A stretch of DNA of 64,000 nucleotides from Lithodes maja (GCA_037953745.1 JBAKBP010013005.1:1-64000), one strand, 5' to 3'. Positions 1 to 10,499 are shown, counted from the first letter of the stretch. Made by a program: numbers and translations. Notes: generated by a model not told the origin, from the sequence alone.

Positions 1-55
1 ATAAAAACAGAAAACGAGATCATCCCCCAAAATAGCAACCTTTCACCAGAGGGGC
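1..55. other. Unassigned AT-rich edge sequence
   Basis: Nothing recognisable lies before the first TTAA-bounded element. Confidence 0.4.
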
Positions 56-428
56 TTAAAAGGGAGGTAGTCGCTTTTCTGGACCCCCTTCTCCCTCATG
101 TTTAGCATATTCGTTTTGAGATTGTATGACGTTCGTTCCATTAGTTTTGGCGACTTTGAGACCTTTGGCCCCATTTCTTTGTCAATATTAAAACCTTTCG
201 TACCATTTAGGTGTCGATTTTTTTCCTGGCGAGCGATAGCGAGCCTGTAATTATAGTAACAGGCTTTGGGCCGGGACATTTTTCTACCGAAAAATTTACA
301 AATTTATCTTGAAAGTGGGTCTAGGGGGTGTTTTTTTATTTTTAAGATTGATGGGGGTCTAGTGAGGAAGCTTAAAAATAAATGAGTAAATAAATACACA
401 GACCAACAACCAAGCACTACCTCCTTAA
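56..428 (+). repeat. TTAA-bounded short inverted-repeat element (MITE family M1), copy 1
   Basis: The element starts at a TTAA followed by a purine-rich end and finishes with the reverse complement of that end and another TTAA. The interior carries the family signature: the phrases CCTTTCG, GGTGTCGAT, TCCTGGCGAGCGATAGCGAG and a GGCC-containing short palindrome followed by TTTTTCTACCGAAAAAT. The same signature recurs at 13.3, 21.0, 22.6, 50.4, 51.6 and 53.0 kb. There is no coding capacity. TTAA target sites with short terminal inverted repeats suggest mobilisation by a piggyBac-type transposase, which is inference. Confidence 0.75.
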
Positions 429-577
429 GGGGGGGGTGACCTGTTTTTGTTCTGTCCTTTTCTATCTTTCTCTGGCTTGTATCCATTTGGCCCCATTCAG
501 CCTACTGTTTTAAGACGTTTATCCCCCATCCAGGTGTCAAAAATTTTCCTGGCGAGTGGTAGCGAGCCAGCATATTC
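425..577 (+). repeat. Fragment of an M1-related element abutting the LTR retrotransposon
   Basis: The fragment begins at the TTAA that closes the previous element and contains the CCTGGCGAG..TAGCGAGCCAGC signature. It ends abruptly at the 5' LTR at 578. A related fragment in the opposite orientation lies just beyond the 3' LTR, at about 8055-8205. The two flanks are therefore inverted copies and not the two halves of one split copy. Confidence 0.65.
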
Positions 578-2111
578 TGACATACGGAGCCCTGTATGTT
601 AATTTAAGAGTTAGAATTAGAGTTGAAGGAGCCGCACTACCCAAACGGTGAAGCAGTGGGGAAACTACCTCGCCCGCATACCTGCAAACTAGCCTTCACA
701 CCTGCGTGCGTCATAGGGGACCCTGCAAACTACTTGATGACCGACGCTATGACGTATGTTCGACGCCAGGAGCTGTGATTGGACCAGGCACCTGTTTATG
801 CGACTCGAGGAGCTGTGATTGGACCAGCTATGCAACTCGAGGAGCTATGATAGGGGCGCGCACCATCACTCGCCTCCTGATTCGTTCCTACACCATCATT
901 GTTTGGTATATAAGACCCGAGTTGTGGGCATTCAAATCAGTCTCATTTGGAGTTGGGGAAGGTGAACTTGCAGCTGGAGGAAGACGGGGTGAAGTATTAT
1001 AATGGGATTGTGACTGTCAGTCAGATTATATAAATGTGTGTTAAGTGTGTTCGGTGTAAACACTTACGTTATGTTGGTTAGTGAGATATGTGATTGGGAA
1101 TTAACGTGAACGCTACTATTATGTGTTTAACTATTTGATTGCGAATTAACGTTAACGCTACTATTATTGTGTACTTAAACTATTTGATTGCGAAGTAACG
1201 TTAACGCTATTATTATGTACTTAACTATTTTAGTTGACTAACTTGTGGACTAAAGCAACTCTTTAAGTAATTGGGTTATGATGAAAGTAATACTATTGTT
1301 TTATATTAATACTTACGAGTTCTTTCATTTTCTTTGAATTAAGCTTACATTGCTTAACGGTGCTTAGTACGGTGATGCTATTGTCTCATATTAGTAATAT
1401 CGCCTTAGACTAACATGGCTGTGTTAATATTACTTATAGTGATTTCCTAAGCTGAGAAAATTCTTTTGCTTCAAAATATTATATTTTGCTTTTCATATTA
1501 TTTGAGTGAGACCTGAATCGAATCTATGAAACGATCCTGTAACTTTATTTACTCATAATCAAACCAATGTTACGTGGTTAAGAAATACATTTAACTAATT
1601 ATTAAATATATATCTAACTTTTTATGTGACTTTGATATTACTCCTGATGATAATAATAATATAATTCTATTAACGTAAGACCAGAACCAAGAATATTTAA
1701 ATTAAATATAAATAAAAGGACATATAAGAAAACTATCTATTCATTTCAAATTGGGTAAGAGACTGAAATATTCTTACTTTAATATTTATCTTTCAAGACT
1801 TTTTATAGAATTAATAGTCCTTTAGATATAACTTATTCGGTTCATAACCATAGCCTACTAAGCTTCGGTTAAATAATAGTCTTTATAAATACTACATGAC
1901 TTTAATTAGTTCAGTATTTTTCATAATTAAAGAGTATCAGTCAATAAAGGATACTAAGTCCTAAGATCCAAAAGGAAAGGAAGCAACAACAGGAAATAAT
2001 TTTTATTAGATTTTACTTTTGTTTTGCCTTCAGCTGACTGATACCTTAATATATATCTCTGTGCTATCTAGATTCATCAAGTTAACCACTTGAGGATCAA
2101 GATACGTAACA
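578..2111 (+). repeat. 5' LTR of family 1
   Basis: It matches 6440-7975 almost base for base. By eye I find only a handful of one- or two-base indels (near 798, 1455, 1605, 1910 and 2000) and no clear substitution. It has TG...CA ends. An AATAAA at about 1711-1716 is a candidate polyadenylation signal. Confidence 0.92.
907..942 (+). promoter_or_regulatory. LTR core promoter: TATA box plus TCAGTC initiator
   Basis: TATATAAG at 907-914 is followed by TCAGTC at 937-942. The initiator A is about 32 bases after the first T of the TATA box, which is the expected arthropod RNA polymerase II spacing. The same pair occurs in the 3' LTR at about 6769-6804. Confidence 0.7.
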
Positions 2112-2117
2112 GGAGAG

Positions 2118-2138
2118 TGGCGACCTTGCCAGGATTCG
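2118..2138 (+). other. Primer-binding site of family 1
   Basis: TGGCGACCTTGCCAGGATTC lies 6 bases after the LTR end. TGG would pair with the CCA end of a tRNA. The following bases fit a discriminator base, a 7-bp acceptor strand and a T arm, including the ATTC of the T loop. The primer tRNA would start GACCTTG. I cannot name it firmly, though it resembles arthropod tRNA-Arg ends. Family 2 shares the first 12 bases of this site. Confidence 0.7.
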
Positions 2139-2198
2139 TTTCATACAGTTTCACTCAGTTTCATTAACGTTTCACTACATAAAAACCAAATATTAATC

Positions 2199-4157
2199 AT
2201 GCCTCAACTAATTAATGAAGAAGATGCTCGAGTTTTCATAGAATCAGAACCCACAGCCCCTGATATTGACTGTCTGTCAAAATCCGAACTGAAAGTGCTT
2301 GCCTCACATCTCCAATTAACTGTCTCAAACATGTCTAAAGTAGAGGTGGCTCAGACCATAAAAACCCACCTGTTCCCTGTAGAAGGCGGGGAGGGTGACG
2401 GAGCAGTTGGTGGGATCCCGAGTAAACCTAGCCAACTTGATGAACAATTACCACCTGGTTTGACCGGTGATCAAATATACGAACTAGAACTAGCCAGAAT
2501 GAAAATAAATGCTGATGCCGAACAAGCCAGACTAAAAATAGAACTAGCCAGAATAAATACCGAACAAGCCAACGCAAGTATAGAACTAGCCAGAATAAAT
2601 GCCAGTGCAACGACCGAACAATGTGAATATCAATATCTTACGGCTCAACTAAATATCAATACAAATGCTCCCGTAATTGCTCCCCCTCTGGGATTGACTA
2701 TGACTAGTGTCATTCCACCTTTCACTGAGGATAATGTGCAGGATTTCTTTGTTTTGTTTGAGGAAGTTGCTGGAGGTATGAAGTGGACAAGAGATCAATG
2801 GCCTTTTATGTTACAAACTGTTTTGACAGGGCAGGCTCGAGCCACGTATTTGTCAGAAGTAGCAGAAGTTAGGCAGGATTATGACAATCTCAAAGAAGCT
2901 ATCCTAAAAACCTATCAATTGCAGCCTGAGGCTTACAGGCAATCTTTCCGTAAAAACCAGAAGAAAGTAGAAGAAACCCATAAGGTATTTGCCAGGACCA
3001 TGACTAAAACTTTCAATCATTGGGTCAAGAGTAAGAAAGTCACAAGCTACAACGATCTGAAGGAGTTGGTCCTGTTAGAAAATTTCCTATGGAAAATTGA
3101 TTCTTCTGTATCCTATCATTTAAAGGGGAAAAAGGTAGATTGTCTTGCCGACGCTGCTGACATGGCTGACACATACGTGCTCAACAACAAATTTCGTGGA
3201 AAGAAGCCCTACGATAATTCTAGCTCTAATTTTAAGTATCCCAATCACAAATCTGACAGACCCAGTCACAAGCCTATAACGTCTTCCCCAGCTAGCCAAA
3301 ATAGAATTGTTCCCCCAACTAAAAATGCGACTCAGGGCAATGGTAACAGAGGTGGGCCCCAAACTAATAGTAATGCTCAAAGAGGGAACGTTCCCGTATC
3401 CCCTAAAGTATGTACTTTTTGTGGCAAGAGAGGCCACCTAGCTTATCAGTGCTGGGCCAAGGAGAGAACCGAGAGATCGGGGCAGACAGTTGCCGCCGTA
3501 TCTCAAACTCCATATGTGCCTGTAATGCAGGACTCCCGACAGAAGGAGTACCTAGCACCAAAAGTTCCTTTAATGCAGGACTCTCGACAGGAGTACCTAG
3601 CAGCTGACGTAAAACATCTAGACAGGGGTGTAGTAGCATGTGTGGTGCAACCCACTAGGGTTAAGCCAATAATAATTTCACCATCAGTGCAGGACAGTTA
3701 CCGTCCCTTTATTTCATCTGGCAACGTGAGATTAAATGGTTGTATGCATGAGGTAAAAATTCTGAGACACACAGGTTCTACTAGCACCCTCATGGTGAAT
3801 CCTTACACTGAGTGCCCACCTGGCGAACCAGTTGTAATGAGAGGTGCTGGAGGCCAGTTTTATGCATACTTGGTAAAAGGCGAAATTGAATGTGAGTTAC
3901 TACAGGGTGAGGCCACCATAGCTTTGTGTAGGTCCCAAGATATCCCTGTGCCTGGGGTAACGCTCCTTTTGGGGAATGATTTAGCAGGTGAGAAGGTCCG
4001 ACCAGACCCCATTTTGTCACTTTCCCCTGTTAACGAGCCACAAACCGGTGAGCTCGAAAAGGAGATGCCAACAGTTTTCCCTGTGTGTGCTGTCACACGT
4101 TCAATGTCTCAAGTAGCAGTTTCCCTCAGACAGAAATGTACCGAATGTAAGAGTTGA
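2199..4157 (+). CDS. gag: Gag-protease polyprotein, family 1
   Basis: This 652-aa structural polyprotein would build the retrotransposon capsid. Residues about 20-55 look like a SAP-type helix-loop-helix (SKSELKVLASHLQL). Residues about 95-150 form an Ala/Glu/Ile-rich coiled coil with repeated ELARI units. Residues about 180-330 are the capsid. Its second half (LQPEAYRQSFR, then a LVLLENFL helix) matches the SCAN-domain pattern known to derive from Gmr1-like Gag. A CCHC knuckle, CTFCGKRGHLAYQC, lies near residue 404. A retropepsin-like segment follows at about residues 520-600, with the flap-side LLLGND motif. The catalytic triad reads HTG where the family needs DTG, so the protease is predicted inactive. 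The ORF ends just after the start of the pol frame, which lies in the +1 frame. The ATG at 2199 is the first in the leader and fits the expected N-terminus. Confidence 0.85.
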   Translation: MPQLINEEDARVFIESEPTAPDIDCLSKSELKVLASHLQLTVSNMSKVEVAQTIKTHLFPVEGGEGDGAVGGIPSKPSQLDEQLPPGLTGDQIYELELARMKINADAEQARLKIELARINTEQANASIELARINASATTEQCEYQYLTAQLNINTNAPVIAPPLGLTMTSVIPPFTEDNVQDFFVLFEEVAGGMKWTRDQWPFMLQTVLTGQARATYLSEVAEVRQDYDNLKEAILKTYQLQPEAYRQSFRKNQKKVEETHKVFARTMTKTFNHWVKSKKVTSYNDLKELVLLENFLWKIDSSVSYHLKGKKVDCLADAADMADTYVLNNKFRGKKPYDNSSSNFKYPNHKSDRPSHKPITSSPASQNRIVPPTKNATQGNGNRGGPQTNSNAQRGNVPVSPKVCTFCGKRGHLAYQCWAKERTERSGQTVAAVSQTPYVPVMQDSRQKEYLAPKVPLMQDSRQEYLAADVKHLDRGVVACVVQPTRVKPIIISPSVQDSYRPFISSGNVRLNGCMHEVKILRHTGSTSTLMVNPYTECPPGEPVVMRGAGGQFYAYLVKGEIECELLQGEATIALCRSQDIPVPGVTLLLGNDLAGEKVRPDPILSLSPVNEPQTGELEKEMPTVFPVCAVTRSMSQVAVSLRQKCTECKS

Positions 4158-4176
4158 TGAAAGGGATGATGAGAGT

Positions 4177-6141
4177 GTGAATGACGCTCCAACTGTGCCT
4201 GATGATGTGACTGAGGTGGATTTATCTGACACCTTTATGGCTCATCTTGACCCTAACGATGACTATGAAACCCCTCCAAATTGTCCTAGTGGCCTGGTAG
4301 AGCTACAGAGAGATGATAGTGAATGCAAGGAGTTAGCTGCCAGGTCCGTGAGTGAAGAGGAATGTGAGAAGGAGGGTGGTGAATGTTTCTACCTCAAAGG
4401 AGGAGTATTGTGGCGAAGATGGAGACCGCCACACAGACCAATCGATGACGGGGCTTGGGACGTCCATCAAGTAGTAGTCCCCAAACCTTGTCGTAAAGAT
4501 ATCATGGAAATGGCACATTGTATACCATTGGCAGGACACCTAGGTGTGAGAAAAACTCTAGACAGAATCAGAGACCACTTTTACTGGCCAGGAATGCGTG
4601 CAGATGTAGTGGAGTGTTGTAGAGTGTGTCACACTTGCCAGATGACAGGAAAACCCAATCAGAAGGTGCCTGTACATCCTCTGGTGCCCTTGCCCGTTTT
4701 CGAGAATCCTTTTACTCGGGTGATAGTGGACATTGTAGGCCCATTGCCTAAGACTTCCCAAGGTAACATTTATTTATTAACTATCATGGACATTGCAACT
4801 CGCTACCCAGAGGCTATACCCTTAAGGACTACCTCTGCTCCAACTGTCATCAAGGAACTGCTCAAATTCTTCACCAGAATGGGTTTCCCCCATGAGGTGC
4901 AAAGTGATCAAGGAACTAATTTTACCTCTAACATTTTTCAGCAGTCCCTGAAGGAGTTGGGTATCGAGCATGTTAAGTCTAGCACCTACCACCCAGAGAG
5001 TCAAGGGGTTCTCGAACGATATCATCAGACATTAAAAGGAATGTTACGTAAATATTGTACAGAGACCGGAGTTGAGTGGGATAAGGGGGTACCTTTTCTT
5101 TTATTTGCTACTCGTGAGGTTCCAACTGAATCCCTGGGTTTTTCCCCTAATGAGCTAGTTTTCGGTCACCAGGTAAGAGGTCCTTTGCAACTATTGCAGG
5201 ATAGCCTAGTTGGCCAGGAGGGGAACCAAAACCTCCTCAAGTATGTTTCAGATTTCAAAACCCGGCTGAGATCCTCATGTGAGTTTGCCGCTCAAAACCT
5301 GACCGTGGCTAAAAGCTCCATGAAGAAATGGTATGACAGAAAAGCCCGTGAGAGGGAGTTTCAGCCCGGTGATGAGGTTTTGGTCCTGCTCCCCCTTTTT
5401 GGCCAACCTTTATCTGCCAAGTTCAGGGGCCCATATAAGATCATTCGGAGGGTGAGCATTACCGATTATCTAGTAACTACCCCAGACAGGAGAAAGCCCA
5501 CGCAAGTATTCCATATAAATATGTTGAAGCCCTACCATAGGTCCCCTGATTCCTCTCTTCCAGATTCTCCCACTGTGGCAGTGAATGTCAGGACCTGTGA
5601 ACAGCCTGGTGCGGACGAAGTTTTCAGTTCTCTTACTGACCCGCAACAGACTGTTCCAGAGCCTGAAGGTATCCATGCAGACTTTGACTTGTCATGTAGC
5701 CTATCCAACTTTCAGTATAATTCAGTGGCTTGGAGGGAATTACCATCTAAACTATGTCATCTTCCCTCTGAGCAAGCGAACCATCTAATCTCTGTTTTAT
5801 CTCAGTCTCCCAGTGTGTTCCGTGATACTCCAGGGCTCACTTCTTTGGCCGTGCACGACATCGACGTAGGGGATGCAACTCCCATTAAACTATCCCCCTA
5901 CCGTGTCTCACCACAACGCAGGAGTATACTGCAGGTCGAGCTTGACTTAATTTTTTCAAACCAGCTGATCACAAGGGCCTTAAGCCAGTGGAGTAGTCCG
6001 GTCATACTTGTGCCAAAGCCAGACAGGAGCCATAGGTTTTGTAGGGACTATAGGCAAGTCAATGCTGTCACAAAGAACGATACCTACCCACTGCCACGGA
6101 TCAAAGATTGCATTTACCAGTTTGGCCTCATACAGCAGTAA
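4177..6141 (+). CDS. pol: Integrase followed by truncated reverse transcriptase, family 1
   Basis: This 654-aa ORF has a frame that stays open upstream to about 4117, so it overlaps the end of gag in the +1 frame. It carries an HHCC zinc domain (about residues 112-155, AGHLGVRKT and CRVCHTCQ). An integrase core follows with D in VDIVGPLP, D in QSDQGTNF and E in HPESQGVLER, and all three catalytic residues are present. A GPY/F module (FRGPYKI) comes next. After a linker it enters the RT N-terminus (DIDVGDATPIKLSPYRV, then WSSPVILVPKPD, then YPLPRI) and stops before motif A. Integrase before RT is the Gmr1-like order. The gag-pol overlap could be a +1 frameshift site, but given the other damage a simple indel is equally likely, because family 2 has the same regions in one frame. 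Confidence 0.85.
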   Translation: MNDAPTVPDDVTEVDLSDTFMAHLDPNDDYETPPNCPSGLVELQRDDSECKELAARSVSEEECEKEGGECFYLKGGVLWRRWRPPHRPIDDGAWDVHQVVVPKPCRKDIMEMAHCIPLAGHLGVRKTLDRIRDHFYWPGMRADVVECCRVCHTCQMTGKPNQKVPVHPLVPLPVFENPFTRVIVDIVGPLPKTSQGNIYLLTIMDIATRYPEAIPLRTTSAPTVIKELLKFFTRMGFPHEVQSDQGTNFTSNIFQQSLKELGIEHVKSSTYHPESQGVLERYHQTLKGMLRKYCTETGVEWDKGVPFLLFATREVPTESLGFSPNELVFGHQVRGPLQLLQDSLVGQEGNQNLLKYVSDFKTRLRSSCEFAAQNLTVAKSSMKKWYDRKAREREFQPGDEVLVLLPLFGQPLSAKFRGPYKIIRRVSITDYLVTTPDRRKPTQVFHINMLKPYHRSPDSSLPDSPTVAVNVRTCEQPGADEVFSSLTDPQQTVPEPEGIHADFDLSCSLSNFQYNSVAWRELPSKLCHLPSEQANHLISVLSQSPSVFRDTPGLTSLAVHDIDVGDATPIKLSPYRVSPQRRSILQVELDLIFSNQLITRALSQWSSPVILVPKPDRSHRFCRDYRQVNAVTKNDTYPLPRIKDCIYQFGLIQQ

Positions 6142-6439
6142 GTTTAATTTAATGAGAGGATTTTGGCAATTAGCTCTCCCTTGTAGCGAGGTAAATATCA
6201 TGCTTTTGTAGTGCGCTTTTAAGCCTTCAGCTGTGAGATGCCTTGCAGTTCGAATAACGCTCCAGCTACGTTCCGGCTATGTTCTGATGTGGTACCTGGA
6301 GATGTTGCCTACTTTGGGTGATATCCTTATTATATCCTCATTATAATCTTGCTGTTGCCAATCTGGTGGTGAATCTATTTATGTATTCTGTTTAATATTA
6401 TGTACTGTACTCCTTAAACTCTTTTCTAGGGGGGAGGTC
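6142..6439 (+). pseudogene. Decayed RT remnant, 3' untranslated region and polypurine tract
   Basis: After the stop at 6141 the next stretch still resembles RT in shifting frames. There is a motif-A-like GFWQLAL near 6165. A NAPATF motif-B core lies near 6255-6275, in a different frame. A degraded YxDD-box region follows near 6305-6340, with at least one more frame change. No RNase H of recognisable length follows. The polypurine tract AGGGGGGAGGTC at 6428-6439 directly precedes the 3' LTR. Confidence 0.65.
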
Positions 6440-7975
6440 TGACATACGGAGCCCTGTATGTTAATTTAAGAGTTAGAATTAGAGTTGAAGGAGCCGCACT
6501 ACCCAAACGGTGAAGCAGTGGGGAAACTACCTCGCCCGCATACCTGCAAACTAGCCTTCACACCTGCGTGCGTCATAGGGGACCCTGCAAACTACTTGAT
6601 GACCGACGCTATGACGTATGTTCGACGCCAGGAGCTGTGATTGGACCAGGCACCTGTTATGCGACTCGAGGAGCTGTGATTGGACCAGCTATGCAACTCG
6701 AGGAGCTATGATAGGGGCGCGCACCATCACTCGCCTCCTGATTCGTTCCTACACCATCATTGTTTGGTATATAAGACCCGAGTTGTGGGCATTCAAATCA
6801 GTCTCATTTGGAGTTGGGGAAGGTGAACTTGCAGCTGGAGGAAGACGGGGTGAAGTATTATAATGGGATTGTGACTGTCAGTCAGATTATATAAATGTGT
6901 GTTAAGTGTGTTCGGTGTAAACACTTACGTTATGTTGGTTAGTGAGATATGTGATTGGGAATTAACGTGAACGCTACTATTATGTGTTTAACTATTTGAT
7001 TGCGAATTAACGTTAACGCTACTATTATTGTGTACTTAAACTATTTGATTGCGAAGTAACGTTAACGCTATTATTATGTACTTAACTATTTTAGTTGACT
7101 AACTTGTGGACTAAAGCAACTCTTTAAGTAATTGGGTTATGATGAAAGTAATACTATTGTTTTATATTAATACTTACGAGTTCTTTCATTTTCTTTGAAT
7201 TAAGCTTACATTGCTTAACGGTGCTTAGTACGGTGATGCTATTGTCTCATATTAGTAATATCGCCTTAGACTAACATGGCTGTGTTAATATTACTTATAG
7301 TGATTTCCTAAGCTGAAGAAAATTCTTTTGCTTCAAAATATTATATTTTGCTTTTCATATTATTTGAGTGAGACCTGAATCGAATCTATGAAACGATCCT
7401 GTAACTTTATTTACTCATAATCAAACCAATGTTACGTGGTTAAGAAATACATTTAACTAATTATTAAATATATATATCTAACTTTTTATGTGACTTTGAT
7501 ATTACTCCTGATGATAATAATAATATAATTCTATTAACGTAAGACCAGAACCAAGAATATTTAAATTAAATATAAATAAAAGGACATATAAGAAAACTAT
7601 CTATTCATTTCAAATTGGGTAAGAGACTGAAATATTCTTACTTTAATATTTATCTTTCAAGACTTTTTATAGAATTAATAGTCCTTTAGATATAACTTAT
7701 TCGGTTCATAACCATAGCCTACTAAGCTTCGGTTAAATAATAGTCTTTATAAATACTACATGACTTTAATTAGTTTCAGTATTTTTCATAATTAAAGAGT
7801 ATCAGTCAATAAAGGATACTAAGTCCTAAGATCCAAAAGGAAAGGAAGCAACAACAGGAAATAATTTTATTAGATTTTACTTTTGTTTTGCCTTCAGCTG
7901 ACTGATACCTTAATATATATCTCTGTGCTATCTAGATTCATCAAGTTAACCACTTGAGGATCAAGATACGTAACA
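6440..7975 (+). repeat. 3' LTR of family 1
   Basis: It is a near-identical partner of 578-2111, with the same ends and the same TATA and TCAGTC pair. It is followed by atatatata with no clear target duplication. Confidence 0.92.
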
Positions 7976-7989
7976 ATATATATATTTTT

Positions 7990-8205
7990 GTTTTGACAGC
8001 AAGCTAAATTTGAACATTTTTCGATAGAAAAATGTCTCCGGCGAAGCCGGATTTCTCCATACAATGCTGGCTCGCTATCGCTCGCCAGGAAAAAAATCGA
8101 CACCTGGATGGAGATAAACGTCTTAAAACAGTTGGCTGAATGGGGCTGAATGGATACAAGCCAGGAATAGAGAGAAAAGGAGAGAAAGATAAAAAAAAAG
8201 CCGGT
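7990..8205 (-). repeat. M1-related fragment in inverted orientation
   Basis: It contains CATTTTTCGATAGAAAAATG, the GGCGAAGCC palindrome and the CTCGCTATCGCTCGCCAGG signature. It then matches the reverse complement of 425-577, including ATGGATACAAGCCAG. Confidence 0.65.
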
Positions 8206-8334
8206 GAGTTGGAGGTTAGGTGGAGCTGGGCGATTTCACTGTGGATTATGGATTGTGGATTGTGGATTGATTGATAGATTTCTTTGTAATGGACTGCAAG
8301 GGCTTTGAGATACTAACTATTCCTTGTAACTCTC

Positions 8335-8620
8335 GCACACTCACTCTTTCTCTCTCTCTCTCAATCACATCACACACACTCTCTCTCTCTCTCTCTCATA
8401 CTCAAACTATTCTTACTTACTTTCACTCACTCGCTCAAACTATTCATATTCTCTCTCTCTCTCTCTCATACTCAAACTATTCTTACTTACTTTCACTCAC
8501 TCGCTCAAACTATTCATATTCTCTCTCTCTCTCTCATACTCAAACTATTCTTACTTACTTTCACTCACTCGCTCAAACTATTCATATTCTCTCACTCTCT
8601 CTCTCTCCTCCGTCCCCCTA
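8335..8620 (+). repeat. Tandem repeat of about 65 bp with embedded (CT)n
   Basis: Three copies of a unit with the phrases CTCAAACTATTCTTACTTAC and CACTCGCTCAAACTATTCAT are separated by CT runs of varying length. The open frame across it is a by-product of composition. Confidence 0.85.
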
Positions 8621-8734
8621 ACCCACATTTGCATATTAGTTACCGTTCTTTCGCTGCCAATAGGGATGAATGGATGAGAGAGAAAGAGAAAAGGAAGAGG
8701 GAGAGAAAGAGAAGTGATAGATTTATGAATAGAA

Positions 8735-9305
8735 AACAGAGCGAGCCATTACAATAGCAAACGGAGCGAGGCTTTACAATAGAAAACGGAGCGAGGCTTT
8801 ACAATAGCAAACGGAGCGAGGCTTTACAATAGAAAATGGAGCGAGGCTTTACAATAGAAAACGGAGCGAGGCTTTACAATAGAAAACGGAGTGAGCCTTT
8901 ACAGTAGAAAACGGAGTGAGCCTTTACAATAGAAAACGGAGTGAGCCTTTACAATAGAAAACGGAGCGAGCCTTTACAATATAAAACGGAGCGAGCCTTT
9001 ACAATAGAAAACGGAGCGAGCCTTTATAATCGAAAATGGAGTGAGCCTTTACAATATAAAACAGAGTGAGCCTTTACAATAGAAAACGGAGTGAGCCTTT
9101 ACAGTAGAAAGCGGAGTGAGCCTTTACAATAGAAAACGGAGTGAGCCTTTACAATAGAAAACGGAGTGAGCCTTTACAATAGAAAACGGAGCAAGCCTTT
9201 ACAATCGAAAACGGAGTGAGTCTTTACAATAGAAAACGGAGTGAGCCTTTACGATAGAAAATGGAGTGATCCTTTACAATAGAAAACGGAGTGAGCCTTT
9301 ACAAA
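8735..9305 (+). repeat. 25-bp minisatellite
   Basis: About 23 tandem copies of TTTACAATAGAAAACGGAGT plus GAGCC. Units vary mainly at GCGAG/GTGAG and AATAG/AGTAG. The first copies carry mostly GCGAG and the later ones mostly GTGAG, so variants are clustered as expected from local duplication. Confidence 0.93.
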
Positions 9306-9344
9306 CCGCGAAAAGAAAATGGGAAGATCACAATACATATACGA

Positions 9345-9494
9345 AGGGCGACTTGCTGGCTGAGTGGTTAGAGTGCTCTGTACATTGGCTGGGTTAACAA
9401 GATCGTCCTGCATACGTGTGGCGTATGATCGAATCCCGGTTGAGTTTGTGGGGTTGATACTGCCACAAGTTATTATTATTATTATTATTATTAT
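9345..9494 (+). repeat. tRNA-derived SINE with (ATT)n tail
   Basis: TGGCTGAGTGGTTAGAGTGC resembles an A box, and ATCGAATCCCGG about 60 bases later resembles a B box. An (ATT)n tail closes the unit at about 9470-9494. The head cannot fold as a complete tRNA, which points to a SINE and not a tRNA gene. Confidence 0.7.
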
Positions 9495-9524
9495 TACTTT
9501 TTGTTTTTTGTGCTCCCTCGACCT

Positions 9525-9603
9525 CTATCTTGGTTTAAAAAATACCCCCAAAACCCCCCTTCGAGATCAATTTGTACATTTTTTAGTAGAAACATCTCCC
9601 GGC
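9525..9603 (-). repeat. Truncated end of an M1 element
   Basis: It matches the reverse complement of the M1 3' part (ACCCCCAAAACCCCCCTTCG, then ATTTGTACATTTTTTAGTAG and CTCCCGGC). It breaks off into a (CA)n/(CT)n microsatellite at 9604-9668. Confidence 0.6.
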
Positions 9604-9669
9604 ACACATACACATACACACTCACTCTCTCTCACACACACACACACACACTCTCTCTCTCTCTCTCCT

Positions 9670-10448
9670 ATTCTACGCTTCTTTCACAACCCCCGCTAAA
9701 CGTGCTGCCCGAGAATGGCACTCTGCAAGTCCATCAACGAAGTGAATGTAACTGATGACAAATAATCATAAATATGACTATAGCAGAGCAGAATGATAGA
9801 CACGAGAATAAATGAAAACAAAATTGCTGATGAAATTGGCGCGGAAATCCAGAGCAGGGAAAAGGAAAGGCAGGGTAAAAAAAAGCGCGCGAAAAAAAAA
9901 TTTGCGCGCAAAATGTCAATGTTTACAAATAACAGCTGACCGGTGTTTTTAATCCTAGGGTGTCTGTCAACGGGATGGTGGCTCGTCACATACCAGGATG
10001 AACAGCGTCACCAACAGGCCCTAGTCGGATTGATACCGGGTAAATACAGATAGATGGAGAGATAGATTGGTAAGTTGATAGAAAGAATAGATTAATGTAT
10101 TGGCAGTTAGATAATGAAAAACGTATAGATTGATCATTTGATATTATAGACAAATAGACTAATAGCTGATAAATTATAAATAGATAGTAAGTAGTTAGAG
10201 AGAGACAAATAAAAGAAACAGTTAGATGGGTAAATGGATAAATATACTGTATATCAATATTATATAGACAGGTAGTCGTAATATTGATAGCCAGGTGTAC
10301 AGATTGATATATAAACAGAGACATAATGTATAAGTAGATAAACTAATATATATTAAATTATTATAACTATAATATTTCTCAGTCTCTAGCTGTGTGTATG
10401 AATGTGTGATTTTTAGTTTTATATTATGTTATATACAGTATATAATTA

Positions 10449-10480
<32 letters not shown>

Positions 10481-10499
10481 AGTAAAGCCAGGTAATCAA
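9670..10499. other. AT-rich spacer with GATA-like and TA-rich simple sequence
   Basis: No supported gene. It holds a purine run near 9850-9900 and degenerate GATA/TAGA repeats at about 10,040-10,340. A (CT)n/(TA)n tract lies at 10,448-10,480. Confidence 0.5.

Larger units (their letters stand above)
578..7975 (+). mobile_element. Gmr1-like Ty3/gypsy LTR retrotransposon, family 1 (defective)
   Basis: This is a 7.4-kb element with two LTRs of about 1.53 kb, each beginning TGACATACGG and ending TACGTAACA. It has a primer-binding site after the 5' LTR, a Gag-protease ORF, an integrase-RT ORF and a polypurine tract before the 3' LTR. Integrase lies upstream of RT, the reverse of ordinary Ty3/gypsy order, and the capsid region is SCAN-like. 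Both features fit the Gmr1-like group. No 5-bp target duplication is visible (tattc on the left, atata on the right). The RT and protease are damaged, so the copy cannot be autonomous. Confidence 0.88.

Noticed and set aside
706..1002. 98-aa protein in the 5' LTR
   Set aside because: It spans the promoter and the predicted start site. The near-identical 3' LTR copy loses the frame by a one-base indel.
4117..4180. Programmed +1 frameshift between gag and pol of family 1
   Set aside because: No convincing slippery site was found. Family 2 encodes the same junction in one frame, and this copy has other inactivating lesions, so an indel is the simpler view.
2199..6141. Endogenous retrovirus with an envelope gene
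   Set aside because: No env-like ORF, signal peptide or membrane segment lies between pol and the 3' LTR in either family.
8735..9305. CRISPR-like array of 25-bp repeats
   Set aside because: The tandem units abut with no spacers. It is a minisatellite.
9345..9494. Functional tRNA gene
   Set aside because: A and B boxes are present, but no full cloverleaf forms and an ATT tail follows. A SINE fits better.
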